From: SKVR01 sp037441525 | Lineage (GTDB): Bacteria > Bacteroidota > Bacteroidia > Bacteroidales > UBA7960 | Assembly (NCBI GenBank): GCA_037441525.1 | Contig: JBBISA010000005.1 | Coordinates: forward strand, 46,809-110,808 | Length of the DNA: 64,000 nt | Direction of reading: 5' to 3' | Shown: piece after piece, positions 9,893-18,746 of the stretch | How the letters are laid out: every line of letters begins with the position of its first letter | How positions within the stretch are numbered: position 1 is the first letter of the stretch | The notes under the pieces: generated by a model | The model's input: the letters and a program-made list of their open reading frames with translations, nothing else | Database searches by the model: none | Told to the model about the DNA's origin: nothing | Translations under genes and position numbers: made by a program

Positions 9893-9923
9893 ACATACGT
9901 ACCAAACATCAACCAATACTTAA

Positions 9924-11297
9924 ATGCCCAATATTCAATTGCTCAAAAAATATAATAAGCCTGGTCCACGGTATACCAGTTACCCACCGGCCACATTTTT
10001 TCACAACGGGATTACCAATGAGCATTTCCGAGCCATGATTGATAAATCGAACCATCAACAACCGGCCAATATTTCCATTTATATCCATATCCCCTTTTGC
10101 AGGCAACTCTGCCATTTTTGCGGTTGCAATACCAGTTGTTTTCCCGAAAATGGGCTTATCGGGCAATATATTGAAGCCCTGATTAAGGAGATAAAAACCG
10201 TTTCCGGACTTTTGAATACCAGCAGGCCATTGACCCAGATACATTGGGGCGGTGGCACCCCCAACTCCATCGACCTTAAACTGGTAGAAAAAGTAATGAA
10301 TGAGTTGATGAAGATATACACACCAAGCCCCGAAGCAGAAATTGCCATGGAGTGCAATCCGGCTTACCTTGAACCTGAACACATTGACCAACTGGCCCAA
10401 ATGAGGTTTAACAGGCTTAGTCTGGGCATACAGGATTTTAACAACGATGTGCTCAGGTTAGTAAACAGGAAACCTTCCCGTTATCCGGTTGACTTGCTCA
10501 TTAACAGAATGAAAGCCAATAATATGGCTGGGGTAAACATTGACCTGATCTATGGATTGCCCGGACAAACAGCCCATTCATTCAGAGAAACCATCGAAAA
10601 AGCGATTGCCATTTCGCCCGACCGACTGGTAACCTTCTCCTATGCACATGTGCCCTGGGCAAAGACTGCTCAAAAAATTCTTGAAGAGGTGGGTCTTCCC
10701 GATGTGGAAGAAAAACTTGCCATGTTTGAAACTGCGTATAATTTACTCACTAACAATGGTTATGTAAGTATTGGGATGGATCATTATGCAAAACCGCATG
10801 ACGAGCTTACGCAGGCGCTTAACAACAAACGACTTCACCGCAATTTTCAGGGGTATTGTACCCAGGAAACCACAGGCCAGGTGTATGGTTTTGGGGCAAC
10901 ATCCATTAGCCAGCTAAAGGGAGGCTACTACCAGAACACAAAGGACTCTTCAAAATACATAGAAGCAATAACCCAAACAGGACTTGCAATTGAAAAGGGC
11001 TATGAACTTACTCCGGAAGACCTGATAAGGCGCGAAGTGATCAACCAGATCATGTGCAACGGATGGCTCGATTTCGGTCAACTTGCTGCAGAAATGAATA
11101 TCTCGCCGGAAGAACTAAAAAAAACCACAGGCTATAATCCTGAAAAGCTTCAAACATTTATCGATGATGATCTTTTAATGTTAAATGAAGAAACCCTGCG
11201 ATTGAAGGAAAATGGGTTTCTGGTGGTGCGCAATATTGCCATGGAATTCGATCCCTTGCTTACTATAGGCACCGGGCAATATTCCAAAACGGTGTAA
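9924..11297 (+). CDS. hemN: Oxygen-independent coproporphyrinogen III oxidase
   Basis: Radical-SAM enzyme that oxidatively decarboxylates coproporphyrinogen III to protoporphyrinogen IX without oxygen. The 457-residue length fits true HemN rather than the shorter HemW. The cluster ligands are Cys59, Cys63 and Cys66, with the extra Cys68, in IHIPFCRQLCHFCGCNT; this CxxxCxxCxC pattern is the HemN hallmark. Also present are HWGGGTPN, the SLGIQDFN motif and the C-terminal HemN domain (GFGATSISQL onward). Last gene of the operon; no hemG/hemJ/hemH follows, so the final two steps must be encoded elsewhere. Confidence 0.96.
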   Translation: MPNIQLLKKYNKPGPRYTSYPPATFFHNGITNEHFRAMIDKSNHQQPANISIYIHIPFCRQLCHFCGCNTSCFPENGLIGQYIEALIKEIKTVSGLLNTSRPLTQIHWGGGTPNSIDLKLVEKVMNELMKIYTPSPEAEIAMECNPAYLEPEHIDQLAQMRFNRLSLGIQDFNNDVLRLVNRKPSRYPVDLLINRMKANNMAGVNIDLIYGLPGQTAHSFRETIEKAIAISPDRLVTFSYAHVPWAKTAQKILEEVGLPDVEEKLAMFETAYNLLTNNGYVSIGMDHYAKPHDELTQALNNKRLHRNFQGYCTQETTGQVYGFGATSISQLKGGYYQNTKDSSKYIEAITQTGLAIEKGYELTPEDLIRREVINQIMCNGWLDFGQLAAEMNISPEELKKTTGYNPEKLQTFIDDDLLMLNEETLRLKENGFLVVRNIAMEFDPLLTIGTGQYSKTV

Positions 11298-11310
11298 CAA
11301 ATCCGATTCA

Positions 11311-11524
11311 TTAACCCGGATTAGTATTCAGGAATGTAATGAACTAATGACTTAGCCGGGTTTAACCCCGCTTTAGAAAAACTTAATTTGTAAGCATTTC
11401 TGCTTGCAAATATTTAGTTTTTCTTTAGCGATTTATTAAGATAGAAATCACATAATCAATAACTTAAAACTTTAATTTTTTTTAATGACAGTCATTAGAA
11501 AAAACGGCTAAGGACAAATTTGGG
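11311..11524 (+). repeat. Dispersed two-hairpin repeat, copy A
   Basis: This 214-bp sequence recurs with roughly 85-90% identity by eye at 42675-42886. It consists of two consecutive inverted repeats: hairpin 1 (11311-11365), arms TTAACCCGGATTAGT and the facing CTTAGCCGGGTTTAA; and hairpin 2 (11369-11430), arms of about 28 bases starting CGCTTTAGAAAAACTTAA and facing TTTAGTTTTTCTTTAGCG around a TTTC loop. A short palindrome TAATGACAGTCATTA and the tail CGGCTAAGGACAAATTTGGG follow. There is no ORF. It occupies the 300-bp convergent gap between hemN and pepT, the same type of site as copy B. It looks like a REP- or MITE-like non-autonomous element that could also act as a transcription barrier; this role is inference. 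Confidence 0.75.
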
Positions 11525-11597
11525 ATTAAAAATAAAATGATGGGTTCGCTATCTGGTAACCCACCATTTTCGCTTTAGTTTGTAAGCCCTTATCCTA

Positions 11598-12833
11598 TTA
11601 TCTGGCGTAAAGTTCTGCAATTTTAAGAATTACCTGTGTAGCTTTCTCCATGCTTTCGAGGGGAATAAATTCATACTTTCCGTGAAAATTATGTCCGCCA
11701 GCAAATATATTAGGACAGGGTAATCCCATGTATGACAGTCGGGAGCCATCCGTGCCTCCGCGTATGGGTTTAATCTTTGGTTTAATGCCCAGCTCAAGCA
11801 TAGCCTTTTCGGCAATCTCAACTATATGGTAAACGGGTTCTACCATTTCACGCATATTATAATACTGGTCTTTCATTTCAACTGTAATGGTTCCGGCGCC
11901 ATGCTTTTTGTTCATAAACTCAGCTATATCGTGAACAAGTTGTTTCCGTTTTTCAAATTTTTGCCGGTCGTGATCACGAATAATATACTGAAGAGTAGAT
12001 TCTTCAACTGTACCTTCAAACTTTATCAGATGAAAAAAGCCTTCGTAATGCTCAGTAAACTCGGGGCGGTCGAATACAGGCAACATATCGTTGAACTCAG
12101 TGCCCACCAGCATTGAGTTGATCATTTTGTATTTCGACATACCGGGATGCACATTGCGCCCCTGTACCTTAATTTTAGCAAAAGCGGCATTGAAATTCTC
12201 AAACTCAAGCTCGCCTACTTCGCCACCATCGAGGGTATAAGCATACTTTGCGCCGAATTTTTTCACATCAAAATGGTCTACCCCTTTTCCGATTTCTTCA
12301 TCGGGGGTAAATGCAATTTTAATCGTTCCATGCTTAATTTCAGGATGATTTACCAGGTATTCCACAGCGGTCATGATCTCTGCTACTCCTGCTTTATCAT
12401 CTGCGCCTAACAGTGTGGTTCCATCGGTTGTGATTAGGGTTTGTCCCATATACTTTTTCAACTCCGGAAAATCCTTTACCCTGAGAAACATCTGTTTTTC
12501 CTGATTGATGAGAATGTCTTCTCCATCATAATCTTCAAAAATGGTGGGTTTTATATCCCTTCCCGACATATCCGGAGCTGTATCTACATGTGCTATGAAG
12601 CCGATAACGGGTATTTCCTTGTCGGTATTTGCGGGCAAGGTGGCCATAACATAACAATTATCGTCCACGTGGGCATCAGCCAGCCCAAGGTCTCTTAACT
12701 CCTGGGCAAGCAATTTTGCAAGATCGAATTGTTTGTGTGTGCTGGGAAATGTTTGCGATGTGGAATCAGACTGAGTATCAATACTTATATAGCGATAAAA
12801 CTTTTCTAATAATGTTTTTTTTAAGGGTTCCAT
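11598..12833 (-). CDS. pepT: Peptidase T (tripeptide aminopeptidase)
   Basis: Cytoplasmic dinuclear-zinc M20 peptidase that removes the N-terminal residue of tripeptides. Visible metal-site motifs: GFIAHVDTAPDMSG (first zinc His and catalytic Asp), LLGADDKAGVAEIMT (bridging Asp), FTPDEEIGKG (catalytic Glu pair), TLDGGEVGELEFE and the C-terminal NFHGKYEFIPL histidine. From the ATG at 12833 (MEPLKKTLLEKFYRYISI) the product is 411 residues, close to the usual 408. A longer in-frame start at 12950 translates an inserted C-rich repeat and is unlikely. It lies 135 nt downstream of an oligopeptide transporter on the same strand, so the two may work together. Confidence 0.95.
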   Translation of the reverse strand: MEPLKKTLLEKFYRYISIDTQSDSTSQTFPSTHKQFDLAKLLAQELRDLGLADAHVDDNCYVMATLPANTDKEIPVIGFIAHVDTAPDMSGRDIKPTIFEDYDGEDILINQEKQMFLRVKDFPELKKYMGQTLITTDGTTLLGADDKAGVAEIMTAVEYLVNHPEIKHGTIKIAFTPDEEIGKGVDHFDVKKFGAKYAYTLDGGEVGELEFENFNAAFAKIKVQGRNVHPGMSKYKMINSMLVGTEFNDMLPVFDRPEFTEHYEGFFHLIKFEGTVEESTLQYIIRDHDRQKFEKRKQLVHDIAEFMNKKHGAGTITVEMKDQYYNMREMVEPVYHIVEIAEKAMLELGIKPKIKPIRGGTDGSRLSYMGLPCPNIFAGGHNFHGKYEFIPLESMEKATQVILKIAELYAR

Positions 12834-12837
12834 AATG

Positions 12838-12905
12838 GTAGGGATATAATATTTGATGTTGGGTATCAGGGTCAGGAATCGGGTGTTGGGTTTAGGGATA
12901 GATGT
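12838..12905 (-). repeat. Tail-only inverse copy of the C-rich repeat (R3)
   Basis: Read on the minus strand this contains ATCCCTAAACCCAACACCCG, then ATTCCTGACCCTGATACCCAAC, matching the tails of R1 and R2 but without a full hairpin. It sits between the OPT transporter and pepT, just upstream of the pepT start. A still shorter relic (TGTTGGGTA on the plus strand) is at about 14935-14945, just before the OPT start. Both are degenerate. Confidence 0.45.
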
Positions 12906-12968
12906 ATAGTAATACCATGAAAAAAATGGGGCCTGTAACCGGACATCCAAAACCGTGAATCTGAAAAA

Positions 12969-14918
12969 TTATTCTTTGAGAGAGCTTCTGTAAAGATAAA
13001 CACAAAGCAGTGTAAACATCACAATAGAAAGATATTGCGAGCCGTTTGTTGCAAGCCAGTTATGTGCTTCCAGATCTAAGCCGCCAAATTTGATCATGGC
13101 GCTGACAACACCCATAAGTGCACCACCGGCGATAAAACCACTGGCAATAAGAGTCCCTTTTTCGCGACGTGCCGAGTTAATGGCTTCATCCTTACTACGG
13201 TTAGAAAGGTAATGTGCAATTATACCTCCAACAAGCAAAGGGGTATTAAGCCCCAGTGGGATGAATATACCCAGTGAAAAGGCAAGGGCCGGAACTCCGA
13301 GCATAGTTAAAATCAGCGACATAAATGCGCCTGCTGCATAGAGGGGCCACGGGGCCGACCCACCGGTCATCATGGGTTCAACTACTGCTGCCATGGCGTT
13401 GGCCTGTGGAGCTACCAGAGCTCCATCGCCGGTAAAACCATAGGTCTGATTAAGAATGATGATAACACCGCCAACAGTTGCCGCCGAAACAACAGTCCCC
13501 AGAAATTTCCATCCCTGTTGTTTATAGGGGGATGAACCGAGCCAGTAGCCAATCTTAAGGTCGGTAATAAAACCACCTGCCATGGCAAGGGCCGTGCAAA
13601 CCACGCCACCAATAATAAGGGCAGCTATCATGCCCGAAGTGCCACTTAATCCTGCACCAGCCATAACCAACGAGGTAATTATCAGGGTCATAAGGGTCAT
13701 TCCGGAAACCGGATTGGTACCTACTATGGCTATTGCATTGGCCGCAACGGTAGTAAAAAGGAATGAGATTATCATTACTATAACCAGTGCAATTAATGCA
13801 TGGCCAAGATTTTGAACCACCCCAAACTGGAAGAAAACAAATATAAGTAACGCTGTGAAAAGAATACCACCCATAATAATGCTCATGGGAAGGTCGCGGC
13901 GGGTGCGTATATTTTTATCTGCGCTGGCATGTTTGCTAAAAGTTTCCTTTACGGCAAGATTAACAGCGGTGCGAATTACTTTCGATGACCGGATAATACC
14001 AATAACCCCGGCCATAGCAATACCACCAATACCAATCATCCTGACATAAGAGCCAAAAATAGTTTCAGGGGTTGCCGCAGCAATGGCAGCATCGCCTCCG
14101 AAAACAGATGCTGCATGCGCAACAAGGGGAATAATAACAAACCAGCCAACAAACGAACCTGCACAGATTATCACTGCATATTTCAATCCGATGATGTATC
14201 CAAGCCCCACAATGGCAGCACCTACATTGAGTTTGAAAACCAGCTTTGCCTTATCGGCCAGCGCCGCGCCAAAGGGAAGCGCGCGGGTGGTAAACTCTTC
14301 TGCCCAAAGGCCAAAAGTGGCAATCAGGAAATCATAAATACCACCGATTAGACCACTGAAAAGCAGAACCCTGGCCTGGCTGCCACCTTTTTCGCCTGAA
14401 ACAAGTACCTCTGTTGTGGCAGTTGCTTCAGGGAATGGGTACTTCCCATGCATTTCGGCAACAAAATACTTTCTAAAAGGAATGATGAACAAAATACCAA
14501 GAAAACCCCCAAGAAGAGACGATAGGAAAACCTGGTAAAAGTGGGCTTCGAGACCAAGAATATACAAAGCAGGCAGGGTAAAGATAGCCCCGGCGACAAT
14601 AACGCCTGAACTGGCGCCAATGGACTGGATGATTACATTTTCGCCCAGAGCATTTTTTCTTTTAAAAACTGCCGATAAACCCACAGCAATAATGGCAATG
14701 GGAATTGCTGCTTCGAAAACCTGCCCGATTTTAAGACCCAGATAAGCTGCGGCAGCCGAAAAAATTATTGCCATTAGCAAACCTAGCGATATGGAGCGGA
14801 AATTTGCTTCAGGATAGATTTTCCCGGGTTCCATTACAGGTATATACTCTTCGCCTGGCTGAAGCTCTTTATAGGCATTCTCAGGCAACCCTTTGATTGT
14901 TGTATTTTTATGTTCCAT
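12969..14918 (-). CDS. OPT family oligopeptide transporter
   Basis: Integral inner-membrane transporter of the OPT superfamily, prokaryotic type, likely proton-coupled uptake of oligopeptides (some family members move metal-siderophore complexes, so the substrate is inferred). The 649-residue protein starts with a soluble leader containing EYIPVMEPGKIYPEANFRSI and then has about 14-16 hydrophobic segments (LGLLMAIIFSAAAAYLGLKI, SSGVIVAGAIFTLPALYILG and so on). A conserved cytoplasmic stretch GKYPFPEATATTEVL and repeated glycine-rich helices are typical. pepT follows on the same strand after 135 nt, suggesting import followed by intracellular cleavage. Confidence 0.9.
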   Translation of the reverse strand: MEHKNTTIKGLPENAYKELQPGEEYIPVMEPGKIYPEANFRSISLGLLMAIIFSAAAAYLGLKIGQVFEAAIPIAIIAVGLSAVFKRKNALGENVIIQSIGASSGVIVAGAIFTLPALYILGLEAHFYQVFLSSLLGGFLGILFIIPFRKYFVAEMHGKYPFPEATATTEVLVSGEKGGSQARVLLFSGLIGGIYDFLIATFGLWAEEFTTRALPFGAALADKAKLVFKLNVGAAIVGLGYIIGLKYAVIICAGSFVGWFVIIPLVAHAASVFGGDAAIAAATPETIFGSYVRMIGIGGIAMAGVIGIIRSSKVIRTAVNLAVKETFSKHASADKNIRTRRDLPMSIIMGGILFTALLIFVFFQFGVVQNLGHALIALVIVMIISFLFTTVAANAIAIVGTNPVSGMTLMTLIITSLVMAGAGLSGTSGMIAALIIGGVVCTALAMAGGFITDLKIGYWLGSSPYKQQGWKFLGTVVSAATVGGVIIILNQTYGFTGDGALVAPQANAMAAVVEPMMTGGSAPWPLYAAGAFMSLILTMLGVPALAFSLGIFIPLGLNTPLLVGGIIAHYLSNRSKDEAINSARREKGTLIASGFIAGGALMGVVSAMIKFGGLDLEAHNWLATNGSQYLSIVMFTLLCVYLYRSSLKE

Positions 14919-15200
14919 AATGTTTTGATATTTGGTGTTGGGTAATAGTGTTTTTTAAAGCCGAAAAGGCGGCCTAAAATAGACAAATCCCACCAAATAA
15001 TTCAAAATTTTTTTTAGGGTTTTTTATCCTGGCTGGAATTTTAGGAAAAAGATGGAAAATGAGCCCCGTCCCTGGAGAAAAGTCAATGAAAATGACTCCG
15101 GAACACTCAGAATTTTAATACAATATCCGAATCACTGTTGCTTTAACCCTTGGATTTCAACCATCAATTTTCATTTATAACCGTATCTTTCCCGGTTTCA

Positions 15201-18200
15201 TCAGAATAAGGCCCTCAACTGCACTGTGCCTGTATGTATTGTGGTTACTCCGGGAGGTTTGCGTCCGTTGTAAATGAGAGAAAGTTGAAGGAAAGCATTA
15301 AGGTTTTGCTGCCAGTTTACATGCCATAGATGATTGATACCCGGCCTTAGCCCCTGCAGCATATCAAATGCAAGGGGAGAGTTGGGGTCGTTATCATAAC
15401 TGATCCGCTGCACCTGGTATCGCAGCTGAATGGTACCCCGGTTGGGTGAGTTGGTTCGATTTTCAAAGGTTATGCGTTGTGTGCGGGCTTGCTCACCACC
15501 AGTAATATTCTCCTGAAACTGGAAACCATACATAAAACTGAACCTGGTGCGAAGGTTGGGTTGGTAGTTCACTGATGGCTCAGCCATCTTTTGCCGGATG
15601 GTAAAATTCCGGTTGGCAAAGAATTCCGACTCACTTTTTCTTTCGCCCTCTTCTAACCATGCCAGGAAAGAATACTGTGTAGAAAAATTATACCGGAGCC
15701 GCAAACCGTTTGACCTGTTGGAGCGGCTTTCAAAACCATTGCTGAGCAAATTTTTATTGCGGTTGTCCTGCAAAGTCCACTCTAATGAATACCTGGGATT
15801 GTTGCGGTTAAAGAAGAGCGAATTGCGTAAACTTGCCCCTAAGGTTATCAGAACCGTATCGCTGATATTGGTAAAAAATGGGTTGAAGTTTTCCCATGCC
15901 ATACCTCCCTGACGTTTGTTGTTGATGCGATAATTCAGCCTGTTGGAAAACAGTGATACAAATTTTCTTAATCCTTCCTTATTGCGCCATACAACTGCAG
16001 GGTCGAAATTAAGAGTGTGACTGATGGAACTGGAATAAACCGGGACAAACTCTTCCACCGGCACAAACACCCTGATAAAGTTGGCTTCATCGGGAAAGGG
16101 AGAAAGCTCAAACTCATCAAGTTCCATTATATTATTGCCATTGTAATCTATCCAGATGTAAACACCTTGTCCTGGCGGGACTTCAATGTAGATAAACTCA
16201 CGCTTTCTTTCCCTGCCGCTGGCAGTTTCATAAAACAGGGTTGATGTAATGGCCCCCTTTGCCAGCCGGGCGGTGTAGTCTCCGCGGGCATTAATGGTGC
16301 GTTCATTCTTTTCACCGGCAAACCTCACTTTGGTAACCTCCAGTTCACGATAAATCAACTGAATGGCTAAGCGATGATTACTGAACCTGTTCAATTGGTA
16401 ATGCAATCCATAATCTTGCGACCTTGAGGCATCATAAAAGCTTTTGCCCACGGGGAGTTTATCGCTTCTTACCCGATAAAACAGCCGGTACTCATCAGAA
16501 AAAGTGGCGGGTTGCGCCAGATAGAACTCAGCCTGGTTGAACCAGTTGCTCAACAGAGATAGACCGGCACCATTGGCGTCAAACCGCCGATTTTGCTCAA
16601 TCAAGTGTTCAATGCCTATCCTGACAAAACCAAACGAACTCTCCCCCCCCGACCTGTGACGGTAAAAGTGTGAGCTTGCCTGTCCTGAAGTGGCAAGAAT
16701 ACTTCCGGCATAATAAAGCAGTTGATTTCGTGGTGTAAAACTGGTTTCCAGCACATTCATCACTCCCTGGTACTGCTGGCCGAGCAGCAGGCTTTTTAAA
16801 CTGTATCTGGCGGTAAAAAGTCCGGATTTTTCGCCACTTAGCATTAAGGCAGGAAGATGACCCTCGGCCCGGGCCAATTTTGGTGGCAGGTTCCAGTCGC
16901 GTTCAAATTCCACTTCCCTGAATCGCTCAATGGCATTAAACTGTTTGCTGGTGTATTCCCACGACAGGTTGCTCTTCCATTTCCAGTTTTCCACTGATTT
17001 TCCTCCCCACAAACCATTGGTTTCAATCATGAATGCATGCCCAAGGTTGTCCTTCTTATCCATGTCGGAGAAAAGGTTTATGTCGAGATTAGACAGGGCA
17101 TATTCCCATCGGGTGGAAATAGTATTGGTTACAACGGCATCGCCCCTCAGGGTGAGCATTTGCTGTTTTCTGGGTGTGACAAGCAGAACCACCGGCTCGT
17201 GAGTGCCTTGCGAAATGCCATTGACAGGTTCAACCCATGCGAAGACTCTTCCGTTGGCGGCAGAATTGATCTGCCGGTAATTGCCATTGCCCTGCCCCAC
17301 TTGGGTGAATACAGGCTGATAAAATGCCTGTGCAGGATCGATGGAATAGACGAAAACCTTTTCATAGCCCAGACTATCGACCAAACGGTACATTACTCTG
17401 TTGTTGCGGAATGTAATGCTATCGAACTGCAGGTCGGTGGCCTTATGGATACTATCACCAACCGATGCCATAAGTGCCCTGCGTTCGCCCGAAAGTTCCT
17501 GAAACAAAGGCTGGTTGGGATGGTCTTGTTCGCTGAAAAAATTAATCCGTACTGTGGCTTTTTTATAAGAAAGAGTGGCGCCGGTGAAAATGGCAGACCT
17601 TGCAAAATTACGCTCAGCATATTCAAATTCGGCAATAATACGGCTATCGCGGGTGATTTTAATTCTGGGCATAAAGCTGAGTTCGGCAGTGTTGTAATCA
17701 ATCACATAATCGCGGTCCATCCCTCTCTGCATAAGGCGGCCATCAATAAAAATCCTTTCGGTACCTGCCAGGATAAGAATGAAGGATTCGTTCTGGCTTC
17801 CCATCAACCTGTAAGGCCCCTGATTGCCTTCAACACCCTGAATTGAATTACGCGCATACTTGCCCCTGGCAATGGCGCCTGCAGCGATTGCAGACAGTCT
17901 TCCGCCAAAAATAATAGCAGAATCAGATTTCTCGCTGTCCCATGAAACCATACCCCCTCTTAATTTTCTGCTCATGTTTAGAAAATGCCCGGGCGCGCGG
18001 CCCATCTCAAAATCGCCAGCAGTAAGCGAAGCACCATATCCATCCAACTTTATAAAAACCTTGTCGAAATCCTGCAATTGTTGGGTGGTACCATCGGGCT
18101 GAAAGGGAATATTCTGGTCTGATACAACGGCCAAAATAGAAATCTGGTCGGTAAGTGCACCGTTGAGTTGCAGATTCATGGCAGATTTAAGGACGGGGTT

Positions 18201-18704
18201 CTGACGATTGCCCAGTGTAAGTCCTCTGGTAATACTACCCGAGCTCTCCAAACCTTCAAAGCTTATTAGCCCCTGGTCGGGCAAAGGTGAACCAAAAGTT
18301 TCGAAAATAAGCTCCTCTCCTAATCCGGGAGTTCTAATCAACGATGTATCGCGAAGGAAAACCGGCGCTGCCAGATTAAATGGCCAAACCTGGTACTCTA
18401 CCCTTAGGCTGTCATTTTCAAAATCATCGGGCAGGATGAGCCGCAGAAATGTTGTAACAGGGTTTAATTCAAAAAATGCATCATTTAGTTCCTGCCCCTG
18501 TGCATCAAATATCCTGAAAGTACCCGGAATAATGGTTAATGTATCAAGTTGCCTGATGGCAGGCGTGGCGGCAATACTAAATCTGCGTTGAGGTGGCTGC
18601 TCTTCTGCCCGCATACAGGGCAGAAATGCCATTAAAACTACAAACAGCAGAATTGTTGCTCTCAAAGGCAGGTGAATTGAAGATTCAATGGTACTAAAAT
18701 ACAA
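15201..18704 (-). CDS. Large predicted outer-membrane or surface protein, function unknown
   Basis: I do not recognise a named family. The 1167-residue product has an N-terminal signal peptide (hydrophobic ATILLFVVLMAFLPC, then AEEQPPQRRF). Beyond about residue 150 it is dense in short amphipathic strands rich in aromatic residues, arginine and asparagine (for example SFMYGFQFQENITGG, IQLRYQVQRISY), and it ends in an alternating strand with a C-terminal phenylalanine (GTVQLRALF), the pattern of a large outer-membrane beta-barrel. A segment near residues 165-250 (SSGSITRGLTLGNRQNP, SILAVVSDQNIPFQPDGT) is the most motif-like. There is no TonB box or plug that I can see. It is 42 nt downstream of fhs on the same strand, but function linkage is unclear. 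Confidence 0.65.
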   Translation of the reverse strand: MYFSTIESSIHLPLRATILLFVVLMAFLPCMRAEEQPPQRRFSIAATPAIRQLDTLTIIPGTFRIFDAQGQELNDAFFELNPVTTFLRLILPDDFENDSLRVEYQVWPFNLAAPVFLRDTSLIRTPGLGEELIFETFGSPLPDQGLISFEGLESSGSITRGLTLGNRQNPVLKSAMNLQLNGALTDQISILAVVSDQNIPFQPDGTTQQLQDFDKVFIKLDGYGASLTAGDFEMGRAPGHFLNMSRKLRGGMVSWDSEKSDSAIIFGGRLSAIAAGAIARGKYARNSIQGVEGNQGPYRLMGSQNESFILILAGTERIFIDGRLMQRGMDRDYVIDYNTAELSFMPRIKITRDSRIIAEFEYAERNFARSAIFTGATLSYKKATVRINFFSEQDHPNQPLFQELSGERRALMASVGDSIHKATDLQFDSITFRNNRVMYRLVDSLGYEKVFVYSIDPAQAFYQPVFTQVGQGNGNYRQINSAANGRVFAWVEPVNGISQGTHEPVVLLVTPRKQQMLTLRGDAVVTNTISTRWEYALSNLDINLFSDMDKKDNLGHAFMIETNGLWGGKSVENWKWKSNLSWEYTSKQFNAIERFREVEFERDWNLPPKLARAEGHLPALMLSGEKSGLFTARYSLKSLLLGQQYQGVMNVLETSFTPRNQLLYYAGSILATSGQASSHFYRHRSGGESSFGFVRIGIEHLIEQNRRFDANGAGLSLLSNWFNQAEFYLAQPATFSDEYRLFYRVRSDKLPVGKSFYDASRSQDYGLHYQLNRFSNHRLAIQLIYRELEVTKVRFAGEKNERTINARGDYTARLAKGAITSTLFYETASGRERKREFIYIEVPPGQGVYIWIDYNGNNIMELDEFELSPFPDEANFIRVFVPVEEFVPVYSSSISHTLNFDPAVVWRNKEGLRKFVSLFSNRLNYRINNKRQGGMAWENFNPFFTNISDTVLITLGASLRNSLFFNRNNPRYSLEWTLQDNRNKNLLSNGFESRSNRSNGLRLRYNFSTQYSFLAWLEEGERKSESEFFANRNFTIRQKMAEPSVNYQPNLRTRFSFMYGFQFQENITGGEQARTQRITFENRTNSPNRGTIQLRYQVQRISYDNDPNSPLAFDMLQGLRPGINHLWHVNWQQNLNAFLQLSLIYNGRKPPGVTTIHTGTVQLRALF

Positions 18705-18746
18705 ATAACCTCACTGGCTTCAACCTGCATTAAACACAGAAAACTG

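Noticed and set aside
17037..17846. 269-codon plus-strand ORF
   Set aside because: It is antisense to the 1167-residue membrane protein gene; its composition is that of a shadow frame and it has no motifs.
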